Source: Bretschneidera sinensis
Taxonomy: Eukaryota; Streptophyta; Magnoliopsida; Brassicales; Akaniaceae
DNA: 64,000 nt
Assembly: GCA_023935145.1 (NCBI GenBank)
Contig: CM043705.1
Span: forward strand, 59,440,584-59,504,583
Reading direction: 5' to 3'
Shown here one piece after another: positions 43,107 to 55,368 of this stretch (position 1 is the first letter of the stretch; the number at the start of each line of letters is the position of its first letter). The position numbers were made by a program, and so were the translations under genes. A model generated the notes under the pieces. It was not told the DNA's origin and made no database searches. It saw only the letters and a program-made list of their open reading frames with translations.

Positions 43107-44208
43107 AAAGCATATCCTTTTTAGTATTTTATTTTATTATTAGTATTTACTTTTCTATATCTGTTTATTATTACTTGTTTTCCATTTTATGTTTGTTTGT
43201 CTTTCTTTTTCAAGGACAGAGTGAGTGCATCCAGTTGAAGTTTGGGGGCATGTTACGAGTCATGCCAGCCATATAGTTCTCCATCTCCCAGGTTAGCTCC
43301 TTCCATGCTATTCACACATTGGGGACAATGTGCAATTTAAGTTTGGGGGTATGGGGACACACTCACACACACACTATATCCCATTTTTTTTTTGTTTTTT
43401 ATAGATAAATACATGTTCATTATGTTCCAAAAATTTTGGGTAATCTAAACAAACAATATGATTTGACTTAATAAGTGAGCTTAACACCTTGAACATATAG
43501 GCCAATAATTAAGTTTTGAACCTAGATCACTTACTTTTAGGCATTTAAAAATTCACAAGTTTGACCTAAACTAAAAAAAGGTGAAAAAATTTCTGATTAC
43601 AATGATCACTAAAAAAAGAACTTTTCACTGAGTAACTAGCCCTCTTGCCTCAATAAGCAGTGAGTGTCACGTCAAAAGGTGGAATTTCCGATTGGTAGTA
43701 TCAAGATCAGTTAGTTTCGTAGCCTTTTTTACTCGAGTTAGTAAGTCCTTAGGGGTGCCTTTACACCCAATGCCCTAAAGTTGTCTGGTTTGGGAGTCGT
43801 TGGCTAAACACTCGTTACATGAGTCAAATAGAAAGCTTGAGGGAACTAACTTGGCAAAAATCTCACAAACAAAAAGAAAGAAGAAAATCTATGCCATCGT
43901 TGTTAATTCTAATAGGAAATTTGGTGAATCTTGAGGCATCGAAACACTACACATAAGAATTATTTGGAAACTCAATCTTTTATGTGCTAGTTCACCACAC
44001 ACTAAAGTCAAACTTGTGATCTCTTAAATTGCCTCATGAAAGTGATTTGCGTTCAAAACTCTTATTCATTGCAAAGATGTGTTTATATTTGTTAAACTTG
44101 CTCATGAATGTGCATCATAGTTTTGTGTGAAGACCTAAACTTTTGTGGACACTATGAATATTGGATCTATCTGTGTGTCGTTATTTTTCATTTTAGTTTT
44201 TAGTTTTG
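43107..44208 (+). other. 3' non-coding region of element B
   Basis: AT-rich, colinear with the two non-coding parts of element C. Contains the upstream hairpin-purine module: hairpin cacattg-ggga-caatgtg at 43315-43332 and aagtttgggggt at 43339-43350. No supported gene. Confidence 0.75.
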
Positions 44209-44247
44209 TATTGCTAAGGGACTAGCAATATGTAAGTTTGGGGGGTG
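44209..44247 (+). promoter_or_regulatory. Polypurine tract and hairpin of element B
   Basis: Hairpin with 8-bp stem tattgcta / tagcaata and a six-base loop agggac (44209-44230), then tgtaagtttggggggtg up to the LTR. Confidence 0.8.
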
Positions 44248-45565
44248 TAATAGGTGCTTAAATATTCAAGCCCCCTTATTTACATTTGTTAAGTCCTTAA
44301 TTATGTTAATTTAGTCCATTTTACTTTATTTTTGTGTTTCACATGTTTTTATAGGGTATTGGAGAAAAAAAGAAGCATTTTTTGGCACCTAAAGGAAGAA
44401 ACCTAGAAATCTTGGAGCAACAACTGGCAAAAGTGCGATCGAGCGCACTATTGGGTGCGATCGAGCGCATAACCGCTCGTGCGCACACAAGAAGGATCGA
44501 GCGTAGCCTTGCGATCGAGCGCACAATGCATGCAATCGAGTGCACATGTACGGGCATGAACAGTAAAACGGCAGAACCAGTTTTGGAAATAGAGGAGGTT
44601 TTACATTTTAGGAAGTTTAGGGTTTCCTGAGTCTTCTAGGGTTATTCAAACCCTATAAATACACCTGTAAACACACATACAAAGTATCATTTCTTTTATC
44701 TTTTGTCTAGCTCGAAGTTGTAAGCTTTGGAGAGGATTGACAACCCGTCTCCATAGTATTCTTTGGGTTTTATATTTTATGTTTAGTTTATGTTATGATG
44801 CTTATCTTAGACAGCATGTGTAACTAACTCTTTATAGGGCTCGATTGAAGCCTTAGTTATGCTTTCCCATATATACATTCATTGATTATCTTTGCAATAG
44901 CCTTGATTATGATGCTTAACTTGATTAATGCATGTGTTTATTTACATTCCTCATATGTGTATGTCTGATCAATATGTGCATGTGGTATGGATTAGTTAGT
45001 TAGACAATTTGGATGACCGCGTCCTGGGCCTGACAATAGTAACAAAAGAAATCCACACCGGATTATTGGGTTAATCAACATGGGAAACCAGGAGTAGATA
45101 CCATGCCCTAGGTCTCATGTGGTTGTCGATTTCCATAAATCTTATGCTTTCTTAAGGAACAACTTGGTAGATACCATGCTGAATCCCTTAAGAAAGAAAA
45201 GAGTTAGAGTACATACCATGCCTAATTCAGTGCTTAGGGAAATCAATAGCTTAAGGAGTAGATACCATGCCCTTAGGTTGGCAACCATTAGGTATTCATA
45301 GTAAAGCTAATGCATTGACATATTACTCACTGGGAAAGTATAATTAGAGGTGGATATCAAAGCCCTATGTCCTTATTATTATTAAAAATCACACTCAACT
45401 GTTATTTCTATCTTTTTATTAAGAAACTGATTCTAAAACCGAAATTCACCAATCTCTGTGGAAATGATCTCAGACTTACACACTATGCTACTGTTGACCT
45501 TGTGCACTTGCAAGTAAAACTGTATGGTTATTTACTTATTAATTTAGGTAGATAAACGTGCAACA
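44248..45565 (+). mobile_element. 3' LTR of element B
   Basis: 1318 bases; first bases taataggtgc where tgataggtgc is the form in the 5' LTR. Retains the motif cluster 44433-44545 and TATA box 44654-44661 (tataaata) that the 5' LTR has lost, and four agtagataccatgcc-type repeats (about 45092-45273). Confidence 0.92.
44433..44545 (+). repeat. Family-B motif cluster in the 3' LTR of B
   Basis: About five units of gtgcgatcgagcgcac and variants in 113 bases, 109 bases upstream of the TATA box. Confidence 0.8.
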
Positions 45566-45570
45566 CCTTT

Positions 45571-46440
45571 CCTCCTTCCTTCGGATACCAATATATCATC
45601 GTGGCAATAGATTATGTATCGAAGTGGGTAGAGGCAGCAGCTTGTCGAAGCAATGATAATGGAACGATGATTAAATTCCTTAAAGAAAATGTGTTATCTC
45701 GATTTGGTACACCACATGCTATAATTAGTGATCGAGGTACACATTTTTGCAATCGTTATTTTGAAGCTTTGATGAAAAAATATGGGGTATTACATAAAAT
45801 CTCTACTGCCTACCATCTTCAAACTAGTGGACAACTAGAGCTTGCTAATAGGGAGATTAAACAAATTTTAGAAAAAACGGTTAACCCCGATCGCAAGGTT
45901 TGGTTGTTGAGACTAACTGATGCGCTTTGGGCTTACCGTACAACCTTTAAAACTCCTTTAGGTATGTTGCCTTATCGGCTTGTTTTTGGAAAGCCTTGCC
46001 ACTTACCCGTGGAGCTCGAGCATCGACCTTATTAGGCCATCAAGTCTTTTAATTTTGACATGGGTGAAGCGGGTAAGCTTAGGAAATATCAGCTGACCGA
46101 GTTAGAAGAGTTAAGAAACGATGCTTATGAAAATTATAGAATCTATAAGGCTAAGATGAAAGTATTCCATGACAAAAATATTTTGAGGAAAACATTTAAA
46201 CCCTATGATCGGGTGTTCTTATACGACTCTAGACTTCATAAGCATCCTGGAAAACTTAGGTCAAGATGGACCGGCCGTTTTATAGTGAAAAATGTTTTTG
46301 AAAATGGGGCGGTAGAAATTGAGGATACTAGAGATGGTCGGGTCTTTAAAGTAAACGGTCAACGACTTAAGATCTTAATCGATAGACAAGATCCGAAAGT
46401 GGAAGACATTCTACTTATGGATCCGGTCTATTCACCTTGA
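45571..46440 (+). pseudogene. Integrase of element A, C-terminal part
   Basis: Resumes the frame cut at 7480: [28 protein letters not shown] (second D), [15 protein letters not shown] (E). One TAG at 46033-46035 replaces tryptophan after LEHRPY. The C-terminal part [20 protein letters not shown] ends at MDPVYSP, 46440. Colinear with element D. Confidence 0.9.
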
Positions 46441-47236
46441 CCACACAACAAAGGTACGTTTTTATTTTTATTTTATTTTTGATTTGTTTGTTTTGTTTTC
46501 AATTAATTTTTACTCAATGTTAATTGTTAGTTTTTAGTTTAATTTAAATTTTTAGGATTATTTTTTTATTTGGCTGACTTTATTTTATTTTTCTCTTTCT
46601 TTTTTGTAACCCAACAAACTTTTCTTGTAGAAACTAGGCCCAGCGCATAGCACCAGGCCCAGTACCGCGCCCTTGCATTTGGTGCACTGCAGCGCCTAGA
46701 ATGCGTGCAACACAAGCAAGGCCCAGCATCGCGCCCTTGCATCTAGCACATTGCACCACCCGTATTGCAAGCCTCCAAGCCCATCAGCCCACACTGCAGC
46801 GCCACTAAGCCCACGCTGCAGCGCCCCTAAGCCCACGCTGCAGCGCCCACCCGAAATCCTGCTTTTTAAAACCCTACATTCTACCTTTTTCTTCATTTCC
46901 ACTTGAACAAAACACAACAGCCCCATTTTACTCTCTCTTCTTCCACCCTCACAACCCTTACATATCCACTTCCTTTTTCTTTCAAATTTTTGTTTCTCCC
47001 ATCATCTATTGCTAAATTGCTCACTACTTTTACAGATTTTGCTAGAAATCTCTCTCAAAAGTTTGGTTCCAAGAAGATTTTGGATTCATCAAGAACACTT
47101 CAAGTTGGTGGTTAGTCTTCATTCTCCCCAACTTTGGACATCAAGTAAGCCTAATTTCTTCCCTTTTTACTGTTCACTTGTGCTATTTGGTGGTTAAATT
47201 TTGCTTTAAATATATTGTTCTATATATTTGATTTCC
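46441..47236 (+). other. Spacer before the third ORF of A with internal GC-rich cluster
   Basis: T-rich first part, then a cluster at about 46633-46855 with units such as cccacgctgcagcgccc (repeated near 46810 and 46831) and gcaccaggcccag. Next is gctttttaaaaccc (46861 on), which sits where element D has its TATA box but is not canonical. No gene supported. Confidence 0.7.
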
Positions 47237-47462
47237 ATGGCACCTAAGACCAAGAGACCTAGGGAAAAACAACAACAAGTATATGATGAGACCAAATTTG
47301 TTAGTTTTGATGCAAGTAAGAGATATATTCGGATGATGCAAACTAGAAAACTCATTCCAGAGAGAGGATTCAACATCATAGAGAAGGGAAACCCATCTCT
47401 TTTTAAAATGATTACTGATAGGAATTAGAGTACATTTATAAGACCCCCATCTCATTCCCTTC
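47237..47462 (+). pseudogene. Third ORF of element A, first part
   Basis: ATG 47237 (MAPKTKRPREKQQQVYDETK), FVSFDASKRYIRMMQTRKLI, IPERGFNIIEKG. TAG at 47426-47428 replaces the tryptophan of D. Cut at 47462 by copia E and continued in frame at 59467. Confidence 0.82.
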
Positions 47463-48424
47463 TGTTGGAAATCACCTTCACAAGATGCCCAGGTGATGAT
47501 CTTCCAAACACCCAAGTCTAGAATGACTTGTAGAAAGAATTTCAGCAATCGAACACAAGAACAGAAAATCAAACAAAGAAAGAAGACAAGTAATTTGTTA
47601 TCGAGGTTCGGCAATGTGCTTACGTCCCCGTGAGTTCCTCCGAACTCTCTGCACTATCTCAAATGGTTCTTACAAGTTACAGCAACCCCCTTCAAGAAGC
47701 TCAAGTTCTTGAAGAAATCAAGAAGAGAAGAAAGAAGATTACAATGCTCTCTCCCTATACTACTATCTCTTCTTTACAACCAGCCTCACTACAAAGAGTC
47801 CCTCTTGTATGTATGTGTCTTTGCACTCTCACACAATTCTCTCATTCACACACATGTCTCACAAGTTACATCATCACATTCTTGTGTCTTCTTTTTTAAG
47901 ATTGAACCTAGGTGACCCTTTATATAGTGCACCAACTTCTTGTCCAATCTTGTGTGTCATTCTCCACCCTTAGATCTTGATGACCACTTAACCATGGCCC
48001 TCCATCAATCCTAAGTGGTGCTGTGCATTTTAACCTTGCATTCATGCACCTAAGAGAAGGCTAAAGTATGCTGTCCATGTGTGCCGGCTAGTGCTGCAGC
48101 GTCGACTTCCCAGCGCTGCAGCTTTGAGTTTCTGTCCCTTGTGTTATTCCTGATAGGTTCCAGTGCTGCAGCACTACGCTGCAGCTTTGAGTTGCTGTCC
48201 ACTTCACACAACACCCTTATGCTTGTATGCAGAAGTGCGCACACTAGTGCGCATGGCCTTCCATTGCTCCAAAATGAAGCACACACATGTGTGCAGCCTT
48301 CTAACTTGTTGAACTTTGATCCTCCAACTTTGGTTTAGAATTTAACCATCTTTGAACCATGGTTGGACCTATTCAAACCTTAACTATGTTTGAACCATGT
48401 TTAAACCTTAGACAAATACCAACA
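47463..48424 (-). mobile_element. 3' LTR of copia E
   Basis: 962 bases, preceded in element sense by the purine tract gacaaaggtagagat. GCTGCAGC-type cluster 48091-48187 and TATA box 47919-47926 (minus strand, tatataaa). Confidence 0.9.
48091..48187 (-). repeat. GCTGCAGCGC motif cluster in the 3' LTR of copia E
   Basis: Four to five ctgcagc-centred units, including cagcgctgcagc and gtgctgcagcac (a perfect 12-base palindrome). The matching cluster in the 5' LTR is 59129-59228. Confidence 0.75.
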
Positions 48425-48504
48425 ATCTCTACCTTTGTCTAAGCGTTTAAACCCGAACCATTTTACAGAGAGCTTCGAGATCCAAACTCATCTTGAGTCA
48501 TAAA

Positions 48505-49678
48505 TCAACCAACTCCAATCCTAAGAAGTCCAAGGCAATGATTGGACCTTCTTAGAGGTAGAACCTTGGTGCCTAAATTTGCAAGACTTTCCTCTGTGGT
48601 CTTCTTGTCAACATGAATGCATCCTTTCATACCATTTTTTCGGAATGTAATGATACTGAACATCCATATGCTTCGTCCCCTCATCGAACACCAGATTCCT
48701 CCACAAGTGTCCCGCACTTTGTCTATCCGAAGACACCACAACCTGCTCTTTTAGGACCTCCCACTTGTCCAACAACCTTTTGCACCCCATAGCCTCCTTT
48801 ATGGCTTCCATAGCCGCTATGTATTCTGCCCCGGTTGTTATGAGTGCTACCATTGGCTACCACTGAGCCTTCAAATAACTCAGCAACCACTTCATCCCAA
48901 GCTAATGCTTCTCTCCGGGATTACTCACAAATTTGCTGAGAACACCCATTGCCCAAGAAACCCTCAACCGGTTTCGCTATTTTTCTTGGATTCTACACAT
49001 CCCAAGGATCTTTTGTGTAAGGCTGAGATCCATTCTCTTGAATTCCTCACTGTGTTGAGATGTAAACCTTTCCATCCTCTTCCTGTTGTTCCAAACCAAC
49101 AGCCCATCAATGACATAGGTGAGGATACTCACCATCTTCTCCACCTTGTGTCCAGGTGAGAAAGCTTCTGTGAAACCTATGTCTTCTCTTCTTGTGAACC
49201 CATTTGCCACCAGCCTAGCCTTGTTCTGGACTTTATCTCCTGGAGGGTACCCTTCTTTGACCTTGTAAGTCCACTTACAATCCACAACTCTCTGATTTCC
49301 CGCAATGTGCACCAATTCCCAGAAGTTGTTCTTCCTCAAAGAATCCATTTTTTCCTCCATAGCTAGCTTCGATCTTGACGAATCCTTACATCCCATGTAA
49401 GTCCTTTGTTCACTCATCCCTCCTTTAGTCCAAGGAGTTGCTGCATCTGCAGCATCCGCAAACCCATATCTTGAAGGTGGTCCGACCAACCTTCCTTCCC
49501 TGTCTCTTGTGAGCTGGTAGTCATTCTGACTTGCTACATCAACCTCTTTTAGTTCAGTCTCCTCTTGAGTGCCCTGAGCATGGCCTTCATCCAAGGGCTC
49601 TACCTGGTCCGAACCCTCTTGCCTCCTTTTCTCTACCTGAACCAAGTTCTCCTTGATGCGATGCTCCATAAGAACCAA
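48505..49678 (-). pseudogene. RT and RNase H remnants of copia E
   Basis: Reads DSLRKNNFWELVHIAGNQRV and NKARLVANGFTRREDIGFTE, then jumps after FSPGHKVEKMVSIL to YVIDGLLVWNN, where YVDD is expected; most of the RT palm is missing and the catalytic site is changed to YVID. RNase H is reduced to AMGVLSKFVSNPGEKH, TTGAEYIAAMEAIKEA and KHMDVQYHYIP. Several stops. The last part changes frame near 48608 and ends at 48505. Confidence 0.82.
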
Positions 49679-49711
49679 ACCGGTTTGCTCACTAGCCCTT
49701 GCAGGGTTAGT

Positions 49712-51103
49712 TTATTCTAAATAGGGAAATAACAATTCATTAAAATTAACATCTGTACTTATAATGAGTCTTAATCCTTCTTTCTCTAAGGACCACAACC
49801 TATACCCTTTAGCCCCTTCCCCATATCCTAGAAACACACACTCTCTAGATCCTGGGCTAAGTCTATCATCCTTTTGTTGTGCATACACAGCACACCCAAA
49901 AGTCCTAAGGTTGTCCAACTCAGGGAGTTTTCCACTCCACATCTCCATGGGGGTCTTTTGATACACAATCTTAGAGGGTGATCTATTTACCAAGTATGCA
50001 GCAGTAAACACAACTTTCCCCCAAAAACATTCGGGTAATCCAGATCCATTTAACATGCACCTAACATTTTCCATAAGGGTCTTATTCATCCACTCAGCAA
50101 CTCCACTTTGCTGAGGGGTTTCCATAACCGTCCTATGTCTTAGAATGCCATTTAACCTATAGAATTGATCAAGTTCTTGGTTAAAAATTTCTAAGCCATT
50201 ATCAGTTCTTATCCCCTTAACTACTCTACCCATTTGAGTCTCAACCAGCCCTTTCCGCATCACTAACTTATTCAAGGCATCCGATTTATTCTTAACCAAA
50301 TAAACCCATACTCTTCTTGAATAATCATCAATTAAAAACAGAAAGTAAATGTTACCTCCTTGTGTTGGTGTCCTTTCTGGTCCCCAAAGGTCTGCATGAA
50401 TGTAGTCAAGAATGCCCTTAAACTTGTGCACTCCGGTGTTGAAGCTGATCCGGTGTTGCTTCTCAAGAACACAACACTCGCAGAAATCAAGTTCCTCTAC
50501 TTTATCTCCACCAAGTAGGCCATCCTTCCTGAGAACTTGCAAGCCCTCTTCGCTCATATGTCCCAAGTAAGTGTGCCAAAGGGCTGTCCTATCCATCTCA
50601 GCCATCAAGCTTGCTGCTTGATCATTGATTTTTGTCTCTCCGATCATCTCATAGAGTCCATCGTTTCTTGCTGCCTTGATCACTACCAAGGATCCCTTGG
50701 CTACCTTGATCTTTCCTCCCTCTATCTTGCATGTGTACCCCATGGAATCTAGCTGCCCCAATGAGATCAAATTCCTCCTCAAATCCGGGAGATACCGAGT
50801 TGCTGACCTTCTTTTAAAGAACAGCTCTTTACCACTTGATGCACTCCTTATCTTGGCATCAAGATTATCTTGCAGCTCTTTATTAGGATCAAATTTAAAA
50901 GCAAAGATTCGTTTACGAAGATACCTCTTCTCCGGGAGAGTCTTTGCAAGAAACAACTCATCTAGTTTCTTCCATATTACAGCTGGATCTTCAAAGTCTT
51001 CGCACTCCCTTGTGACACTATCTGACATGTGCAAGAAAATGGTGCTGTAAGCCATCTGCTTGATCTCGGTCCGCTGGTCCTCTGTGACACTTGCTGGAAA
51101 AGC
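49712..51103 (-). pseudogene. gag to integrase fusion of copia E
   Basis: Open for 447 codons from 51055; upstream gag codons run back to the element F boundary. gag text (FLHMSDSVTRECEDFEDPA) jumps at PNKELQDNLDAKIRSASSGK into the pre-integrase region (YLPDLRRNLISLGQLDS), so the end of gag and all of protease are deleted in frame. Integrase: ALWHTYLGHMSEEGLQVL, CECCVLEKQ, DYIHADLWGP (D), IRTDNGLEIFN (D) and PQQSGVAEWMNKTLMENV (E present; the usual N and R are S and W). Confidence 0.87.
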
Positions 51104-51108
51104 ATCAT

Positions 51109-52447
51109 TGATGCGATTAAATTAACACTAGCAAGTGCACTAATCGTTCAAGTAATAAAATGATGAGTAAGTATCGTTCCCAACGAGGACTGAGCAAATA
51201 CTACAGAAATTATGACTCAACTCTTGCTGTTAGTGGAGCAAACGAATATTTGTAGGAGAAAAGTTTACTAGCAACTAACTAAAGAGAAAAAAAGAAGCAA
51301 TAATAATTAACGGAAGATTTGCAAACTTTGGAATGAAGACTCTTATGAACTAACGTGCTAAGGACTCTGCTTCACCTAAATCATAATTGACAAGAGTTTT
51401 GAATGGACAAGTTTCACTTACTATGTTTTTCAAGATGGTAGAATCCCTAATAAATTGGTTATCCATATTCCAGGTCTAACCACAATCTCAAGAATCATTA
51501 ACTTCAAATATCCGTATTCCAGGTCTATTCTAGATTAATTCAAATTAAGAAGCATTAAGTGTTTATGGATTCTTTTCAGTTAAATCTCTTTATTCGGTTA
51601 CGATTTAAGCGGACCACATGAACTTCCTAGAATCCCTATTCAGTTACTCCTATTCCATTCATGGCATGTTTTACCCTGGCCTTTGCATAGATAACAATCC
51701 AATATCATATTTATTAGTTCAACCATTCATAAAAGCATGGCTTCTCTATTCAACACATCACCATGCCCAAAGAAGGAATCAAAATAATAAAAAGCATTAA
51801 GAGCAATAAAACACACTCTTTGAAAAACACATTAAATTCCACTCGTCCAAACAACAACTCAAGATAAAGGTTTAGGATCCATCTATCCTTAACACAAAAA
51901 TATCTACTCCATAATAATATTCAAACAACCCATGCTCATATTATAAAACATCAATATAGATAGATAAGAATAATACAAAACCGGAGAAGAATGATTTAAA
52001 AGCTTGATGTGTAGCCTCTCGGAGTGTCTCCAACTCTCCTTTTGCGTCTCCTCTCCTCCAAATTCTGTTTTTTTCTTCTACGGTCGCGCTCTATTCCAGA
52101 TCTCCTTCTTGTTCAGCTAGGGTTTCAATTTATAACTTTCAGAATCCGCGGGTTGGCGCTGCAGCTTCAAGACATATTTCTAACCCAAGTCTGGCACTGC
52201 AGCTTCAGCTTTCTGTCCTCTTTTACAATTATCGCCATTTCAGCGCTGCAGCTTCAGCTTTCTGGCGCTGCAGCTTCCACTTTCTGTCCATTCTTCACAA
52301 ATCTCTTGATTTTGAATTCAATTTGATTTAACTCCTCAATATACTCTACAAAATACGAAACATAATCAAAATCCAAGATTTAAGCAATTATAACTATTAA
52401 AACATGAGGAAATATAACAAACATATAGATATTACGACTTCTTATCA
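51109..52447 (-). mobile_element. 3' LTR of element F
   Basis: 1339 bases; in element sense starts tgataagaagtcgtaatatc. GCTGCAGC cluster at 52154-52290. The site of the long TA run of the other LTR is here only the short catatagatat. Confidence 0.9.
52154..52290 (-). repeat. GCGCTGCAGC motif cluster in the 3' LTR of F
   Basis: Four ctgcagctt-type units, three preceded by gcg or cac, each followed on the plus strand by cagctttctg or ttccactttctg. Confidence 0.75.
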
Positions 52448-52485
52448 AATTCCCCCACACTTAAGCAATGCTTGTCCTCAAGCAT
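52448..52485 (-). promoter_or_regulatory. Polypurine tract and hairpin of element F
   Basis: On the minus strand: hairpin atgcttg-agga-caagcat (52468-52485), then ttaagtgtgggggaattt up to the LTR. Confidence 0.8.
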
Positions 52486-54255
52486 ACAATAGCTCAAGTT
52501 CGTCACCTTTTCTCATCATTGTTCCTTCTTCTACCTTTACTCATCCTCTATAATCCAAATTATCATGCCTTAAAGATTTAAATCTAAAGACAAATAAGAA
52601 ACGAACAATTTCATAGTGTAAATTCTTATAAACCACACCATGAACAATCACCTCAATAATCTTCTCAAAATCAAAATGCGATAGGATCTAACACCCTCTC
52701 ATTGGATTCACTCAATACGCTCAAAGTGTTTAGGGTATCAATGAACTCTCAAGTCAAAACATAGAAGATCGTTACCATAAGCTTACTAATATATCACATA
52801 AATGGATTGAATTGAATGCAAAGAAACTAAGGGTCTTAAATGGGTTGTAACAGGGCTTAGGTAAGGTGTGGTGAGAATGAATTTTTAGGTACTTTTATCA
52901 AAGGAATTATACCAACTTCTCCACACAAAGCACAACTCAATAACATCAAATGTTTTCTTCAATCAATTCACTTCCAAATAATTGAAATTGCACAAATTTT
53001 CTCTCTTTTTGGCCGGCTATTTTTTTTTTCTTTTTCTCCTTTTTTTTCTTTGTTTTTTTTTCTTTTTCTCTGGCCGCCTATTTTCTTTTTTTTTTTCTTT
53101 CTTTTTGCAATTCAAGGCAATTGTAACTTGAGTCACTTTATTCTCAGCATCTTTTAATCCTTTCAGAGATAATTTGAAGCTTCATGTGAACAAAGCTAGT
53201 ACGATCCTTCAATTAGAGGTTCAAAAGAGGGAAAACGACAAAAGAATGGGTTGACATTGCTTATGCCATGGTTAACTTCCAACAAAAGGGCCAAGGTTCA
53301 AAATTGGCTTTCTACAGTAAAAATCAAGGTAAGCTTTTTAAGAAAGCTAAATGGCTTCACCTAAATGCCCTTATTAATTCAATGCATCTAATTCAACAAT
53401 GTAGTTTCTTGACATGCATAACAAAGCAAGTTCTAGAAAAATCAACTATGTATGACAATCATTCAATTAAGAAAATGGAGCATAATATAATATGAATGCT
53501 CATTGGCTCAAAAGCGCACAAAAAAGGTCATGTGCATTAGATCCCACACACTTTTCATTCAATCAATCATTAAGAGCAATTAATCACTGTGTAGTAAATA
53601 AGAATTCAACCATTCATGCTAATCCCTTATTATGCCTCAATTTATCTCAATAATTCACAACAATCCAGATCATTTAAGACAAGCATCGACAAAATCTAGA
53701 ATTCAAAAAAGAACGATCACAAACAAGAACTAAAGTATCACTTGGATTTTTTCAATTTTCTTGAAAAATGACGCAAAAATTTGATCAAAATGGAGCTAAA
53801 AGTGAAGTTCAAAGTAAAATCAAATTCATATGTCAATGACCCTCCCCTACACTTAATCCATACATTGTCCTCAATGTATCAAAAATAGATGCTCAAAAAC
53901 TATAAAAGAACAAGAGTAAGTAGAAAACTCCCCTGAAAATGTTGAGCATCAACCAAGATATCAGTCACGTGCTTGGGGGTAAAGGTGGTGTGAATCCCAT
54001 ATAAGCAAGGAAAGCTGTCATGTTTCTGTCCAATCTGGCAAGTGATTTAACAATTCCTTATGCTTTGTTGCCCAATTCCAGGATTTAAGATTTTCCATAA
54101 GGTGTGCCCACGGGTTACAAAAATCAGCTTCTGCCAAAAAATTGGAAAGAAAATCAAATGCACTTCGGAAAATGATAGAAAAAAAAACTAAAAATAATCT
54201 AAATAAAAGAAAAAAGAATAAAATAAAGAAAACAAGGCAAGTAAGACAAAAATTT
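52486..54255 (-). other. 3' non-coding region of element F
   Basis: AT-rich with long T/C runs near 53010-53110. Contains the upstream hairpin-purine module: tacattg-agga-caatgta at 53861-53878 followed in element sense by aagtgtaggggaggg (53842-53856). No supported gene. Confidence 0.75.
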
Positions 54256-54288
54256 GGGTTGCCTCCCAAAAGCGCTAAGTTTTACGTC
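54256..54288 (-). promoter_or_regulatory. Conserved 33-base block, copy in element F
   Basis: On the minus strand gacgtaaaacttagcgct then tttgggaggcaaccc, immediately after the truncated pol frame. Confidence 0.6.
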
Positions 54289-55368
54289 TTCAGCCAGACA
54301 CTTATTTGTTCCTCTGGCTCTTCTCTTCCCATTTCAGACTTCATGTTCCTTGCTTCTTCTTCGATGATGAGTTTTTCAGTGGTATTAGTTCCTGAGTCCA
54401 TGATGTATCTCTCCAAAGTATCTTCATTTAATGTTTTCTCCTGAAACTCTCAATGAGGTTATCAACAATATCCACTTGAAAACAAGAAGAAGTAGAAAAC
54501 CCAGAAGGGTAATTCATAATTTTATATATATCAAAAACTACTTGCTCATCATTGACTCTTAAAGTCAATTTCCCTTGTTGTACATCAATTAGGGCTCTCC
54601 CTGTAGCAAGGAATGGACGTCCAAGTATAAGAGGTACCTCACGATCCTTTTCCATATCGAGAACAATGAAGTCTACAGGGAATATAAATTTATCAACCTT
54701 TACCAGTACATCTTCTATAATTCCCCGTGGTTTCTTAATAGATCGATCAGCTAATTGTAATGACACTGTTATTGTTTTGGTTTCTTCTAATCCAAGTTTC
54801 CTGAAAATTGAAAGAGGCATAAGATTAATACTGGCACCAAGGTCACATAAAGCTTTATCAAAAAATGAATTTCCCAAAGTGCAAGGTATAGTAAAACTCC
54901 CTGGATCTTTCAATTTCGGAGGTAGCTTGTTTTGTAGTATAGCACTGCACTCTTCAGTTAACATTACCGTTCCATGTTCCTCGAGCTTCCGTTTATTCCT
55001 TAAAAAATTTAGTGTAGCTAGGCATCTGTGATAAAGCCTCTGCAAATGGAATGTTAATATGCAATTTCTTGAAAATCTCTAAAAAAAATTGAAAATTGCT
55101 TATCTAGTTTTTCTTTCATAAATTTCTGAGGATAGGGAAGAGGTGGCATATATTTAGTTTCAGAGTTAGAATCGATCAAACCTTTACCAGTAGACTTCTT
55201 TTCCGAAACGAGCTTTTCCTCTTGCATGGTCTCTTCTTTCTCACCTTCTTGATTAGTGATTTCTTTAGATTTTGGGTCATCTAATTGTGTGCCACTCCTT
55301 AGTGTTATGGCCTTGACATGCTCCTTAGGATTTTTTTTCCGTGTTGCTCGGAAGAGAGCCTTGTGCAC
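54289..55368 (-). pseudogene. End of gag, protease and short tail of element F
   Basis: Lys/Glu-rich linker (EHVKAITLRSGTQLDDPKSK), damaged joint near 55060, then protease LCDLGASINLMPLSIFRKLG, IKKPRGIIEDVLVKVDKF and PLILGRPFLATGRALID, open for 205 codons from 55045. After a stop near 54428 the frame continues with an acidic tail (TLEDTLERYIMDSG to EEPEEQISVWLK) and ends at the conserved block. No RT follows. Confidence 0.83.

Larger units (their letters stand above)
7481..45565 (+). mobile_element. Element B: Athila-type element carrying elements C and D
   Basis: Begins tgataggtgcttaaatattc and ends ataaacgtgcaaca, with target duplication ccttt at 7476-7480 and 45566-45570; the host integrase frame of element A runs straight across the duplication. 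Own parts: 5' LTR 7481-8375, primer site, gag-pol 8662-12597 and 27861-29327, third ORF 30076-30960 and 42807-43051, 3' non-coding region, 3' LTR 44248-45565. Elements C and D account for most of its 38 kb span. Confidence 0.92.

Noticed and set aside
46696..46926. Cysteine- and glycine-rich minus-strand frame opposite the GC-rich cluster of A
   Set aside because: It arises from the repeat composition, lies antisense in a spacer, and has no counterpart in D.
54552..55031. 159-codon plus-strand frame over the protease of F
   Set aside because: It is a shadow of the minus-strand protease, which carries the recognisable D-L-G-A and ILGRPF motifs.
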